NCBI GenBank assembly: GCA_046297095.1
Contig: JBKCNS010000018.1
Coordinates: forward strand, 1 to 64,000
Length of the DNA: 64,000 bases
Reading direction: 5' to 3'
Origin: JBBATK01 sp046297095
Lineage (GTDB): Bacteria > Bacteroidota > Ignavibacteria > Kapaibacteriales > NICIL-2
The translations under genes and the position numbers were made by a program. The notes beneath the pieces are model-generated. The model saw only the letters and a program-made list of their open reading frames with translations. It did no database searches and was not told the origin of the DNA. Positions 9,001 to 17,760 of the stretch are shown piece by piece (position 1 is the stretch's first letter; every line of letters starts with the position of its first letter).

Positions 9001-10049
9001 AACTCATCATCAAGACCGAAGCGATAGGCAAACACACGATAGGTATAGATAACGCCGCAGGGAAGATCCACGTTATCCGCATAAGCTTGCGACGACGACG
9101 GCACGTGCGCCAGCACAACGGCAGAACCAATTCTCTCGCCGTTGGAATACACGCGTCCATCGATAGGCACAAAGGGTGTGGTGCCGCTATCACGAATCAC
9201 CAGATACCCCTGAACGCCATCTCCCGGGTTGGGATCGGTCATTGCATTCCACGACAAACTCACGGTAGCTGCATTCACCGAAGCGTTCAGCGTGGGTGAT
9301 GTCCACTGCGGGGTGCGCAAGGTATGCCAGAACTGATAATTCGATGCTCCGGTATTGCAGTCCTTATTGGGAAGCGTTCGCGTAATGTTTCCGGCACAAG
9401 CTTGGGAGCGCACTTCCAGGTTCGGACCGTTATAGTCTGCCATGGACGCTCCCGGGTACACGCGGTTGCTCGCGCGATCCTCGCATAGCTGTAGCAGATT
9501 GGTTTTGGGAGCAGGCATGGGTCCCCAGTAGCTTCCCGGTGCTACGTCGTCGCGGTGCCCAATAGCGTGCACGTGAATAGTGTCTTTGGTAAATACTTGA
9601 ATGAAATCGCCAAGCCGGGCAAGATTGAATCCGGTGGGCTGGCCTGTCCATTCCACGATGTCGAAGAACTTGGCGTCTTGGCGCGCAATCATCACGCGGC
9701 CATCGGCTATGGTGGTGTCTACATCGGTGATGGCATTCGATGGATACGCGCGGTGCCATATTCCTATAATAGTTCCTGCGCGAACATTTTTCCAGAAGTC
9801 GATATTCTTGAAGCGCACGCCGCCCTGACGTGCCGTTTGATTGGTGTTGTTGTCCGTGATGAACCATCCGCGCATGTCCAGATTGTCTTGCACCACAATG
9901 ATCTCGTTCCACTCGGCGGTGGGATCGCTGGCGTTGTAGTATTCGCTTACAAGCACTGCTTGAGCGCTTACGCGAAGTGGCGCACAGCAAAGGCCAAGCG
10001 CAACAAAAAACACGGACGCAATGGAAGCTATAGAGCGGGATGTATTCAT
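6099..10049 (-). CDS. Giant T9SS-exported protein: lamin-tail, FN3, anchor-D repeats, cohesin-like domain
   Basis: This 1316-residue surface or secreted protein has a Sec signal peptide at residues 1-30 (hydrophobic core, then VSA-QA). A lamin-tail-like domain at about 32-150 has the typical EYYNASDPTAEWNEIIV start and a GW(F/Y)ITDN turn. A fibronectin type III-like segment lies near 245-360. Ig/PKD-like segments run to about 540. Several choice-of-anchor-D (ASH-like) beta repeats, each with a conserved Cys and an F.P.G/L.FAPNG pattern, run to about 1045. A cohesin-like domain sits near 1080-1220. The last 80 residues form a type A T9SS sorting domain (IEVYDVNGNRVAVVV, then LSQGAYMLVIQNG). 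It would cross the outer membrane by T9SS and be displayed or released. It follows another giant gene, with a hairpin in the 87-base spacer. Function beyond adhesion or scaffolding is unknown. Confidence 0.88.
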   Translation of the reverse strand: MNTSRSIASIASVFFVALGLCCAPLRVSAQAVLVSEYYNASDPTAEWNEIIVVQDNLDMRGWFITDNNTNQTARQGGVRFKNIDFWKNVRAGTIIGIWHRAYPSNAITDVDTTIADGRVMIARQDAKFFDIVEWTGQPTGFNLARLGDFIQVFTKDTIHVHAIGHRDDVAPGSYWGPMPAPKTNLLQLCEDRASNRVYPGASMADYNGPNLEVRSQACAGNITRTLPNKDCNTGASNYQFWHTLRTPQWTSPTLNASVNAATVSLSWNAMTDPNPGDGVQGYLVIRDSGTTPFVPIDGRVYSNGERIGSAVVLAHVPSSSQAYADNVDLPCGVIYTYRVFAYRFGLDDEFGVSTAATTSRGRQYNTTASAFAEVLKPSGIGPVLQYTKGANVFCEGSSLAVSVPPQPGFTAQWTLNGTDIPGENSLNITARTTGRYRLKLRNAQGCLVLSDSVDVTVNALPVVEVFPKSLSLCKDSTALLQANVNADWRYEWLVGGAPISGTNTASYLATAAGDYSVRVVNTQTGCASVSNTVTLKPLDIQFALSGTAIAFPDLQDCESFKDNSTVSVSNPSATDTLRFTAIEATNFSIVSPAFPLVLAPGKQATLVLRFTPTGSAALNQTISIIAQPCGITKLISLSGRKPGAGAGVTTNVSSKDFGVNAFCGTNPTAQDSIIITVSSPTTITAIDVPSPFSVSAADKAGFAMAAGESRVVRVTFSSNSNPFQTGKSDCVIRYTAGACSDSLKVNLRGSFTLPQLLADVSVLKFDALDSCSALSRDTIINVTNPSAVDIFLDQLSETSLQILEVPVGGSLRIPAAQTIRVTLRFAPNGYQSVSNKRVLFSAQPCLDVSGFIYSGERRQVSVGSVTPSFTFGTVSSCNGVAMQTQSGTIDVTTTPGALATITDIRSTSSLLSTSLKIGQTFGSGSQSFTVSLASGTSVPPGPFSAKLYISFEPCGVQREINITADFVGAEILLSSTLKKDTVVDIGTIDTGVRVLRSLRFRNTSSVPVTLGQLVAVNPPFAYTLITNTQGILQPQEEAFIDVVVLLTDTGRYQVTIPFSISQPCQDTVFVTIVVNGKSGGVNPLPFHFELDHQTATVGTQYSIPVHIKGTGIDGRALSAADVTVNYNPTLFLVSGVRVGPALSGFTASASTTTNGIRLSARNGTRVQSEGVAWYIDGTVLLGDVLSTPLAVDTSGVSITSAELTPEAPVNGSLTIEGSCRLSDRLLNVGGTFTLMRLQVDPQSRRGTIAYETIGEQHTRIEVYDVNGNRVAVVVDGTVPAGKHESVFSCRELSQGAYMLVIQNGMHRRSLPFTLIH

Positions 10050-10068
10050 AGGGACAACTTAATACAAA

Positions 10069-10102
10069 CGTGGCAGATCGCCCGAAGGGCCAATCTGCCA
10101 CG
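10069..10102 (-). terminator. Strong hairpin between the two giant genes
   Basis: CGTGGCAGAT pairs with ATCTGCCACG, extended by a GCCC/GGGC inner stem around GAA. On the minus strand it is followed by TTTGTATTAA, a weak T-tract. It lies between the stop of the 10137-14138 gene and the start of the 6099-10049 gene, so it may end the first transcript or partly separate the two. Confidence 0.6.
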
Positions 10103-10136
10103 TAAGAACAAACAAAAAACTACCGATTGACTAGTG

Positions 10137-13100
10137 CTACTTGACCACAACGAATGTGCGGCTCAACACAGTTTCACCACTCTGCAAACGAATGGTATAC
10201 GTGCCGCCGCTGAGTGACGAGCAATCAAGTGCTACGGAGTGGCGACCTGCCTCTATAATGCCTTGAACCGGAGTAAGTACATTGCGGCCAAGAATGTCCA
10301 TTACCGACAATACCACTGCCTTGGGAGCTAAAAGCTCGAAGGAGACCGTGGCCTGATCTTGTGCAGGATTCGGTGTGGGTACATCCATGGTAAATCCGAA
10401 TTCGGCAAGCTCGCGAACATCACTGGTAACGAGTACCAACGCAGAGTCGGACTCCGCTGCACCACAATCACCAAGAATACGAACACGATAGACACCTGCG
10501 TCCGAACCCTTTGCATTACGAATAGTAACTGTACCGGTGGTATCATTGGGCAATATCTTGCCATTCACATACCAGTAGTACTTCAAGTTCTTTCCGGTGG
10601 CTTCTACCGTAAGTACAATCGTACCGCCCTCAAGAAGCTTTGTCTCTTTGCGCGGTTGCACGGTAATGGTGGTTACTGCGTTGCGCGCGATACTGCCTTG
10701 CTTGGCTGTGTCGCTGCCACAAGATGTACTTACTACACACCAGTACGAACCCTCGGTGGTTACCGAGCCGATTCGTTCCAACGAGGCCGACGTTGCGCCG
10801 GCGATAGGCGCACCCTTGAACCACCACTGGTACGTTACACCGGTGGTGTCTTCCACTGTGACGGAAAGCTTTGCGGTGTCGCCATCGCACACACTTACTG
10901 TGCCGCTTTGGCTAAGAACCTTGGGACCGGTTGATACGCGTAGCACAGCTGCAGAGGTAAATCGAACTGCACCGTTCGAAGCAGATACTCTGCATGAATA
11001 CTGACCCGCATCTGCAGCGGCCAAACTCTTTACTGTAAGAATAGATGTGCGTGTGCCGCTGTACTTAGCGCCGTCGCTCAGAGGAGCATTGTTTTTCAAC
11101 CACTGGTACGAAAGGGTCACGTTGTTGCCGGTCGCGGTTGCTGCAGCGGTGAAGGTAGCATCGCCACTCGCACAAGCTTCTACCGACTCCGGTTGCTGAG
11201 TTATGGTGATGCTTGCCGACGAGATGCTTGCCGTGGACGACACAACAGATCCGCAATTGGAAACAACACGGCATTGATAGTCGTTACCGAAGTCTGCGGT
11301 AACAATATTGCGCAGCGTGAGTGTGGCCGAGCGTGTGCCCGTGATACGTGCATTGTCGCTCAGCAAGTTGGTGCCGCGATACCACTGATACTGTACGCCG
11401 CTTTGAAGGTTTGCTTCTACGCGAAGTACAGCTGTGCCGCCAACTGCAGCCGATGTGCTCTGCGGCTGAGAAACAATGCTCAGCTCGGGAACAATAGAGA
11501 TAAATGCATAGCCCGAGGTAGCGCCGGGACAACCGGAGCCGCCATTGATGATACAGCGATACAAACCGCTTGTACCCAAGGTAACGGTAGTTATCTCAAG
11601 GTTAGGACTGTTGCGACCTGCCATCAACACACCATCTTTTTCCCACTGATACGAAAGGCTGGTTCCATTTGCTCGAACTGTAAGAGTAACGGCGCCACCA
11701 AGACATGCTTCCTTGTTTTCGGGTTGGGCAACGATCACCGCAGGTGTGTTGACGTTCACGAATCCGGAAATGTCGGAGACAGTAGTGGGGCGATCGGTAT
11801 CAACGATACGAAGGCGCAAATTGTTGCCACCGGCGAACATGCTCGGAATGTTCCAGGTGTACGTACCAAGCAGGGCATTGATACCGGTAGCGATGGTTGT
11901 GAAGTTTGTACCATCGGCAGTTACTTGAAGGTCTACGGTAGAGATACCGCGCGCGCTCCAGGTAATCACCGCAGGTTGATTGCTACAGAAGCTCTTGCCG
12001 GTTAAGCTGGCGGGGAACAGTACTTGCGGTGTTGCAAACATCACAGCGTTGTTGCCGCCGGAAGGATTAACCGTATTCGAGGGCGGCCATACGCCATCGC
12101 CATCCACCCATACTTTAAGAATCTGACCGGTGGTGAGTGAACGCTGCTCAACACGACGAATACCGTTAGGAAGATTGTTGGGGATAAGCGTTGCCCATGC
12201 GGTGCGTGTTGCTTCCACATTGCTGTAGAAAGCAGGAGCGCCGGTTACCACGGTGCCTTCATCTTGCACCAGTGCAGTGGAAATAGGCTGTGTGTTTCCG
12301 GTTGTATTGTCGTACAAACAGATGACCGTCTTGGGCGCGCAGGTGCTGGCTGTATCAACGATTCCCGATGCGTCGGTGATAGCGGTTGAAATATTGATAG
12401 TCTTTGTGGTACCCTGCGTCACAAAGCGGGTTTCGATACTGCGTGTTGTATCGCGAAGCGTTACATACCAGTACATGTTGTTGCCGGCGGTAAAGCGGGA
12501 GTTGCTGGAGGGAACCATGTTTACCCACACAACCTTCGATGTTTCATTGTTGCCGGTTGTGAACTGCGAGTGCCGGCCTGCGCGGTTGAAATCGCTGAAG
12601 TCGTTCGGCACATACGAGAATGTGGATGCATCTACATTCTGATGAACATTGGTACCGGCTGCAAAACCAACCAGGTTATTGATTTCGGCAGCAGAGGTAA
12701 AGAAGCGATACGCAGTGTTGGGTTGAAGATTGTCCAAGCGAATCAATGCGTACGAAGGCAAGGTTATGTTTCTGGCTGCCATGTATTGCGGCATCAAGAG
12801 CTCCGTAACTCCGGGCAAGCTGACCACAACAATTGCGGAGCTCGTTGCACTGCTCACGTTGTCGCCTGTTGCACTCAGCACATACGTGCCGGGTGCATCG
12901 AAGCCAAGGTTAGTGAAGTTGGCAACACCATTCACGGGGGTAATGCTCAACGTACCGGTAACGTTTCCGGGACCGCTGACTTTTGTGATGGATATAGGGC
13001 CGGGATAGTTCAGGTCTGTGGAATTATCCGCACGACGCGCGGTTACCGTTACAGCGGGAATATTCACACCCACAAAGGCAAACGACGGTACAGAGGTCAT

Positions 13101-14138
13101 GGTCAGCTGAGTAGCTCTGGGCACCACAGTAAAGGGCGAGGTCAGTGCACTTGAAAGGACGTCTCCTGCTGTGCGCGCTATCTGCAACACCACGCCTTGC
13201 TCTGCAACATTATAGGCAAGGTTGTTGAGTACCAGTGTGTTTGTTCCTGCGGGCATCGTGCCTGTAAGAGTTCCGGAGAGAGCGCCACTACCGCTAAACA
13301 CGCTTACTTGTACATCGGTTGCTGTAAGAACATTGCGCGCCTGATCAGTTGCGTTTCTTGCCTGAACCGTTACGCTGAAGGGCGTCAACGTGGAGGGTAC
13401 GGAGGGGCTAACGCCTACGACGGCAAGTTTTGTGGGAGTACCGGTACTTACATCACTCACTACAGATATTTCGTCTACGCGTAACTGCGGACGGCTACCC
13501 GTAACGGCGCTGCTCCACTGATACATGCGCCAGCGTACTTGCACAACGGGTTGGTTCTCGCACGTTGCAGGAAGTGTGAATGTGGGCATTACTGCCGAGT
13601 TACCGGTTGTAGATGATTTGTACTGTACTGTGTCTGTGCCGTTGACGATAGCCGTGGACCACGAGCCCGTAGTTCCAACGCGATATTGCAAGATGATGGC
13701 ATACAGACGAGTTTGTGATACAACCGTCCCACCCGTCCATGTCACACGAACGTTTTGACGGTTAGTAGTATTCAGACCCAAGGTCATAGCACCGAAAAAA
13801 CGGAAGGGAGAATAGGCCGAGCTGGAGGTATTCAAAAACGACATTCCATCCGCGCCCAAGCCATTGAATCGCGCACCGCTAATAAGGTTGTAGGTAGTAT
13901 CCCAATCTGCGTTCATTTCGTAATTCAACGCCAGCGGTTCCACTACGGTCAGCGAGCTGGTTGTTGAGTACGTATGTAGACGCATGTTCGGAGGATACGT
14001 GCGTGCGGGATTTGTAGCGTCCCACTGCGTGAAGCTGTAGTTGCCCGTGCTCAGATCGAAAGGGGTGGGGTTTGTTTGCGCTGACATCATAACAGCATGC
14101 AACAACACCACGCCACAACAGAGAAGAAATTTTCTCAT
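10137..14138 (-). CDS. Giant T9SS-exported protein with tandem Ig-like domains
   Basis: This 1333-residue protein has a Sec signal peptide at 1-20 (MRKFLLCCGVVLLHAVMMSAQ). Residues 25-225 form a beta-rich module with the pattern NGLGADGMSFLNTS, which I associate with N-terminal modules of secreted Bacteroidota proteins. Residues about 230-440 look like two invasin/Big-1-type Ig modules (TPFSVTVQARNA and VTVTARRADNST). A region of unknown fold reaches about 740. About five Ig-like domains follow at 820-1245, each with the Cys...Trp...Tyr-x-Cys pattern (SYQWEKDG, LYRCIINGG, YQCRVVSN). The final 85 residues are a T9SS type A sorting domain (PNPAQDQATVSFEL, VMDILGRNVL, SGGTYTIRL, FVVVK). Repeated Ig domains fit an adhesin or extracellular scaffold role; no catalytic motif is visible. 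Confidence 0.88.
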   Translation of the reverse strand: MRKFLLCCGVVLLHAVMMSAQTNPTPFDLSTGNYSFTQWDATNPARTYPPNMRLHTYSTTSSLTVVEPLALNYEMNADWDTTYNLISGARFNGLGADGMSFLNTSSSAYSPFRFFGAMTLGLNTTNRQNVRVTWTGGTVVSQTRLYAIILQYRVGTTGSWSTAIVNGTDTVQYKSSTTGNSAVMPTFTLPATCENQPVVQVRWRMYQWSSAVTGSRPQLRVDEISVVSDVSTGTPTKLAVVGVSPSVPSTLTPFSVTVQARNATDQARNVLTATDVQVSVFSGSGALSGTLTGTMPAGTNTLVLNNLAYNVAEQGVVLQIARTAGDVLSSALTSPFTVVPRATQLTMTSVPSFAFVGVNIPAVTVTARRADNSTDLNYPGPISITKVSGPGNVTGTLSITPVNGVANFTNLGFDAPGTYVLSATGDNVSSATSSAIVVVSLPGVTELLMPQYMAARNITLPSYALIRLDNLQPNTAYRFFTSAAEINNLVGFAAGTNVHQNVDASTFSYVPNDFSDFNRAGRHSQFTTGNNETSKVVWVNMVPSSNSRFTAGNNMYWYVTLRDTTRSIETRFVTQGTTKTINISTAITDASGIVDTASTCAPKTVICLYDNTTGNTQPISTALVQDEGTVVTGAPAFYSNVEATRTAWATLIPNNLPNGIRRVEQRSLTTGQILKVWVDGDGVWPPSNTVNPSGGNNAVMFATPQVLFPASLTGKSFCSNQPAVITWSARGISTVDLQVTADGTNFTTIATGINALLGTYTWNIPSMFAGGNNLRLRIVDTDRPTTVSDISGFVNVNTPAVIVAQPENKEACLGGAVTLTVRANGTSLSYQWEKDGVLMAGRNSPNLEITTVTLGTSGLYRCIINGGSGCPGATSGYAFISIVPELSIVSQPQSTSAAVGGTAVLRVEANLQSGVQYQWYRGTNLLSDNARITGTRSATLTLRNIVTADFGNDYQCRVVSNCGSVVSSTASISSASITITQQPESVEACASGDATFTAAATATGNNVTLSYQWLKNNAPLSDGAKYSGTRTSILTVKSLAAADAGQYSCRVSASNGAVRFTSAAVLRVSTGPKVLSQSGTVSVCDGDTAKLSVTVEDTTGVTYQWWFKGAPIAGATSASLERIGSVTTEGSYWCVVSTSCGSDTAKQGSIARNAVTTITVQPRKETKLLEGGTIVLTVEATGKNLKYYWYVNGKILPNDTTGTVTIRNAKGSDAGVYRVRILGDCGAAESDSALVLVTSDVRELAEFGFTMDVPTPNPAQDQATVSFELLAPKAVVLSVMDILGRNVLTPVQGIIEAGRHSVALDCSSLSGGTYTIRLQSGETVLSRTFVVVK

Positions 14139-14618
14139 AATGAATGTGAGATTAGTAAAAAATGATATGTCTGATTTCGTTACGTCCTAACGAACTGCGG
14201 TTGGGGATTGCCCCCATGAAGTATGCAAAGTTACTGAAGGTATGATGCGTGGCAATGATGGGCTATGTATGCTTTTGGTAATACCCAACAATGCGAATAT
14301 CGGGTGGGCGAGAGATGCGGGTTCGGGGTGCTGGCGAAGAGAGTAGAGATTGTCACCACCATGCACCAACGTGTGATAGTGTGATCGCGCTTTGAGGTAG
14401 GGGCAACTTGTCGAGTTCAGCTCCAACGAGCAGCTCCAACGAGATCAAGCCCAAGCGATGCAGAAATGTGGAAAACTGCCTATAATCCGAGGATTTAACC
14501 TTGAATGAATTCGCGCAAGTGCTTTACTTTCAACATCTAAGAATCGCTTGCCGGAATGAAGATTTATGACTAGCTATGTGGATAACTTTGAGATGTGGCC
14601 GGAACGGGGGATGTGGTC
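14139..14618. other. 480-base non-coding stretch between an Ig-domain giant gene and a small-exported-protein cluster
   Basis: I see no convincing gene. It should hold the promoter of the minus-strand giant gene and the 3' end of the cluster at 14619-17760. It contains a GGGG-ATTG-CCCC hairpin at 14204-14215 without a T-run and a 13-bp direct duplication at 14418-14443 (CAGCTCCAACGAG twice). The only open frames are short, with no start signal or recognisable product. Confidence 0.5.
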
Positions 14619-15524
14619 TTAGCGATCCAAAACGATTCCCAATTGAGCAATGTGTTTGTACGTTACCCGCTTACTTAACGAATTATCATACCGAAGGTTC
14701 GTGCACAAAGACAGCCCGAAGTATCGCCAAAATTTTATGCGAATTTCGTTATCGATAGAACTCTGTACCATCACTCGCGCCGCAGATGATCCTCGGGCTT
14801 GCCAGTTACTGCTTATACGTACTGTTGAGTCTATGTCGTAATCGGAATGCAACATGCACTCGATGCCGGTGGTATGCTTGTATGTCTCTTGCATCATTAC
14901 CGTTGCAGGAAGATCGGTGAGTTTGGTGTGAGTGCGAGCACGAACCTGTTGCAGACTCGTTCCGAAGAGCATGGATACTGAGTGGCTCGAGACATTTCGA
15001 AGTTTGCAATGAAATCCGCAGGCTTGATCGCTTTGAATAGGATCCCACCATGTGGCTGAGCGTTCGTATGGCGCAGAGAAAGCGGGGAACATTTCGGTAA
15101 GTGGAGTTTGCACTGACGCACGTACATAGGGGTCCAGAATCCATCCTTGCATAAACACTGTTTTTACCTGCGCCGAGATTTCATTATCTGTGCATCGAAA
15201 TGTCGCAACTCCTTGGGGAACAAAAGTGTTGTATGTGGCGGCAGCATAACATCGTGCCTCTGCGGACATGAGAACCTTGGATCCGGTCCACGTGGACTTG
15301 TATTGCAGTGTGCATCTGCTATCCATGTGAAATGTTTTGCCGAGCAACCAGTCGTCCGTTTGCTGATGCGATAAGAAAAAGGTGAGCGCGATGTGCTCCC
15401 GTCTCTTCGTCGAGTCGGAACGGGAATTCGATGTGCCAGCATCAGCATTTCCTCCACGTACGACGGCGAAACAGAGTATGCTCGCACAAAACAGAGATAG
15501 TACATATGTTCTACCATGGCACAT
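14619..15524 (-). CDS. Exported protein resembling DUF3078 outer-membrane barrels
   Basis: The 301 residues from ATG 15524 begin with a likely signal peptide (VLSLFCASILCFAVVRGG). The remainder alternates polar and hydrophobic residues like a beta barrel. The C-terminal third (TTGIECMLHSDYDIDSTV, then IRIKFWRYFGLSLCTNLR and YDNSLSKRVTYKHIAQL) follows the pattern of DUF3078 proteins of Bacteroidota. In those a 'GLES' strand is followed by soft strands with WD, N/D and a final L-L-Y-D. The frame extends to an ATG at 15626, but that version would bury the signal peptide, so the shorter start is preferred. It is the last gene of a minus-strand cluster of exported proteins. Function unknown. Confidence 0.6.
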   Translation of the reverse strand: MCHGRTYVLSLFCASILCFAVVRGGNADAGTSNSRSDSTKRREHIALTFFLSHQQTDDWLLGKTFHMDSRCTLQYKSTWTGSKVLMSAEARCYAAATYNTFVPQGVATFRCTDNEISAQVKTVFMQGWILDPYVRASVQTPLTEMFPAFSAPYERSATWWDPIQSDQACGFHCKLRNVSSHSVSMLFGTSLQQVRARTHTKLTDLPATVMMQETYKHTTGIECMLHSDYDIDSTVRISSNWQARGSSAARVMVQSSIDNEIRIKFWRYFGLSLCTNLRYDNSLSKRVTYKHIAQLGIVLDR

Positions 15525-15779
15525 TGCAGATGTAGATGATGACTGTGAGGGTATAGCGGCAATATTCCGGATTTGGCGCGGGCAAGGAGGAAGAAATCCA
15601 CCGAATACAGTCCGGAGCGCACTCATAGATCTGTATGTACTTCGTGGGGATTGAACTCACTCATAGAACACATCGAAACACATGTGATGAATTCCTTCTC
15701 CTTGTGCGCCTACAAAGCTTGGGGGTATACGTAATTACTGACCGGGGTTGCCTTGTCAGCAACGATCAGCTGTCACCGC

Positions 15780-16346
15780 TCAGTTGTCGCCGAATGACTT
15801 GCCATCAAAAGCCATGGGTAATCCATGCTTATCCAGTGCGAGCACCGATGGTGATACATCCTCCGGGTTTTTACCGGTCAAGCTTTTATAGAATTTTCCT
15901 GTGGCATCCGAGTTTCGCAGATCAAAGATGTTCGCCCTCGATCGAATGCATAGCAATGGGCCGGGAATTCCAAGCTTCTCTGCAATCATTCGAGATGCCT
16001 TTTGCTGCTGCAGGCCGGTCATGTCTGTACAGATATGCACCACTGCAGTAGAGGGATGGTTACGATGTGAGAGCCTATTCAGCTTACGCACATATCGTGT
16101 ACCGTCGTTGCGCCAGGTGTTCCAGAAATGTACGAGTATAGTGTCCTTGCGCGTGCGCGCTACCAGCTGCCGCAGTTCAGACGGACTTACAGGATGTAAT
16201 TTTCTTTTGTACTTGCCCTCGCTTGGCATTGCCAGAACAATACCATGCTCAGCCGACACTGTTCGCACAAAATGCGGTGCCAGTGGAATCACCATGCAAC
16301 ACAACGCAATCGTGCACAGGATGCCTACAACGATTTTCGACGACAT
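15780..16346 (-). CDS. Exported thioredoxin-fold protein lacking the CxxC active site
   Basis: 188 residues with a hydrophobic N terminus (about 5-30, signal peptide or anchor). The middle reads like a TlpA/thioredoxin fold. A strand ILVHFWNTW stands where active thioredoxins have FWATWCxPC, here followed by RNDG instead of the two cysteines. Next come a helix, a second strand AVVHICTDM and a third strand preceded by the cis-Pro position (SPSVLALDKHG). Such degenerate family members are not expected to do dithiol exchange and may bind partners or act as structural subunits. It lies between a DUF3078-like and a membrane-anchored gene in one minus-strand cluster. The fold call is by pattern, not by alignment. 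Confidence 0.6.
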   Translation of the reverse strand: MSSKIVVGILCTIALCCMVIPLAPHFVRTVSAEHGIVLAMPSEGKYKRKLHPVSPSELRQLVARTRKDTILVHFWNTWRNDGTRYVRKLNRLSHRNHPSTAVVHICTDMTGLQQQKASRMIAEKLGIPGPLLCIRSRANIFDLRNSDATGKFYKSLTGKNPEDVSPSVLALDKHGLPMAFDGKSFGDN

Positions 16347-16595
16347 TGTTTTTGTGATTACGGAGTGGGGAATGCTTGAACTACTTGCTTATTAAGTCAG
16401 TTTCCAACCGGGATGCGCTCTACGGACAGCATGTTTTAGCGCCTTGTTGTGTTTTTTCAAGACACGAGCAATGCCGCTCAAGTAATGGATCCTGAGCAAT
16501 GGAGCCTGAATCAAGGAATGCAGCCAAAGAGAACCGCCCTTGTGACGGAGTCGAATAAATTCATCCGGGATATGCGTGGCGGTGCTTCAACCGGT

Positions 16596-17243
16596 CTACT
16601 TTCGGGCTGTCGCAGAGAAGCTCGAATCTTTTCTATTCGTGTTTATCAGTAGCACGCGGGTTGTATACGGTTTGGAGTGAACCGCATACAGAAATGTATC
16701 CAGCTTACGAGAGCCATGCCGGAAGTAATCGTCCCAACCAAAGAGCACGGTGTAGTCAGTCCGGGAAATGGTGTCCGATGTAAAGAGCTTCTTGCTAAAC
16801 AGCTCGCGCATACCGGTAATGCATGATGGGAAACGAATAGTTGTATCCACCGTGTACCATCCGCTCAGTTTGCGTGCACTGTCTATGAAGCCGGGGCACG
16901 ATTCATAACATGCATGCTGACGCATCAAAAAACCATCGCGATTGAATAACAGATACTTAGGTTCCGACCCCTCGTCCATATCACCCGCACGTTTAAACAG
17001 GGAAATCACGCTTTTGTGATCTCCGTACAAGTGTACTTCTCTACGCATGGGGTCTCTGCGAGCCATCGCGGTGATCTCTTCATAGGAATGATCCCTGACG
17101 TTCCATGGCTGATAGCCAATAACAACAAAGGTGTCCCAGAGAGAAGGCCCAAGAACTATTATTCCTACGAAGCTCAATACAGCAATAACAGCAGCTGTGA
17201 TTTTTATCCACTTTTTTCTCGCGATGGTTTGAAGATGCATCAT
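16596..17243 (-). CDS. Membrane-anchored protein of unknown function
   Basis: 215 residues with one N-terminal transmembrane helix (about 14-36, KITAAVIAVLSFVGIIVLG) and an exported remainder. I do not recognise the family. It contains a Cys pair near CYESCPGF (C-x3-C) and another Cys in PSCITGM. Its last 50 residues read strand-helix-strand (TVLFGWDDYF, RKLDTFLYAVHSK, RVLLINTN). This could be the beginning of a thioredoxin-like domain, making a loose parallel with its neighbour at 15780-16346. The start lies one base after the stop of the upstream gene (17245-17760), so the two are probably translationally coupled. A second ATG (17240) is an equally possible start. Confidence 0.6.
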   Translation of the reverse strand: MMHLQTIARKKWIKITAAVIAVLSFVGIIVLGPSLWDTFVVIGYQPWNVRDHSYEEITAMARRDPMRREVHLYGDHKSVISLFKRAGDMDEGSEPKYLLFNRDGFLMRQHACYESCPGFIDSARKLSGWYTVDTTIRFPSCITGMRELFSKKLFTSDTISRTDYTVLFGWDDYFRHGSRKLDTFLYAVHSKPYTTRVLLINTNRKDSSFSATARK

Positions 17244-17244
17244 G

Positions 17245-17760
17245 CTATTTGATACGAATCATTTTGAAAAGACCATTATCTATGATGTTGTAGGTACCAG
17301 CAGGGATTTGCGGAACATTGTACTTTGTAGAAAGTGTAGGGTCTACGTACACCGGTGCAGATATAGTAAGACTGGAACCCAAAAAATCCGGCCTAGTGAT
17401 GTCGCGACTAAAGATCAAATACAGTTCGCCGTCAGCTGTTCGCCCTATGCTCGCATCGTCGTTAGCTCTGAAGCCTCGAACCTGCGAGGCTATATATTCG
17501 TCATCGAGCTGACCTTTTTTCAAAAAGAAGGGAAGACTCACTTTTACGCTGCAGATTCCGCCATAGCAGCAGCGACAGTTAGGAATATTGGTTCCAAAAG
17601 CAATCTCAACACTAGTTCCAAAGAATTCAACCCATTGCTTCTCCTGTGCGCTCTTTAGCTCTAACACATTTGTTTCGCTTATACTTCTTGCCGCAGCAGG
17701 AACACTGAACGTGATGGTGCAGATAAGAGCTGCCGCCACCAAAAACCAAACGTTTTTCAT
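17245..17760 (-). CDS. Small secreted Cys-rich protein of unknown function
   Basis: 171 residues with a clear Sec signal peptide (residues 1-24, ending VPAAARS). The mature part holds a compact cysteine cluster, NCRCCYGGICSVKV, at about residues 61-74, spaced C-x-C-C-x4-C. This suggests disulphides or metal binding. The tail reads PAGTYNIIDNGLFKMIRIK. No family is recognised. It starts at an ATG that overlaps the stop of a 115-codon frame upstream (ATGA). It is followed after one base by the membrane-anchored gene at 16596-17243, so it heads a short cluster of exported proteins that includes a thioredoxin-like protein. Confidence 0.65.
   Translation of the reverse strand: MKNVWFLVAAALICTITFSVPAAARSISETNVLELKSAQEKQWVEFFGTSVEIAFGTNIPNCRCCYGGICSVKVSLPFFLKKGQLDDEYIASQVRGFRANDDASIGRTADGELYLIFSRDITRPDFLGSSLTISAPVYVDPTLSTKYNVPQIPAGTYNIIDNGLFKMIRIK

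Noticed and set aside
14204..14215. GGGG-ATTG-CCCC hairpin as a terminator
   Set aside because: Only four base pairs and no T-run on either strand.
14187..14426. 79-codon frame in the 480-base gap
   Set aside because: No start signal, no family, low-complexity surroundings.
16449..16652. 67-codon plus-strand frame between exported-protein genes
   Set aside because: It overlaps the end of a real minus-strand gene and has no recognisable content.
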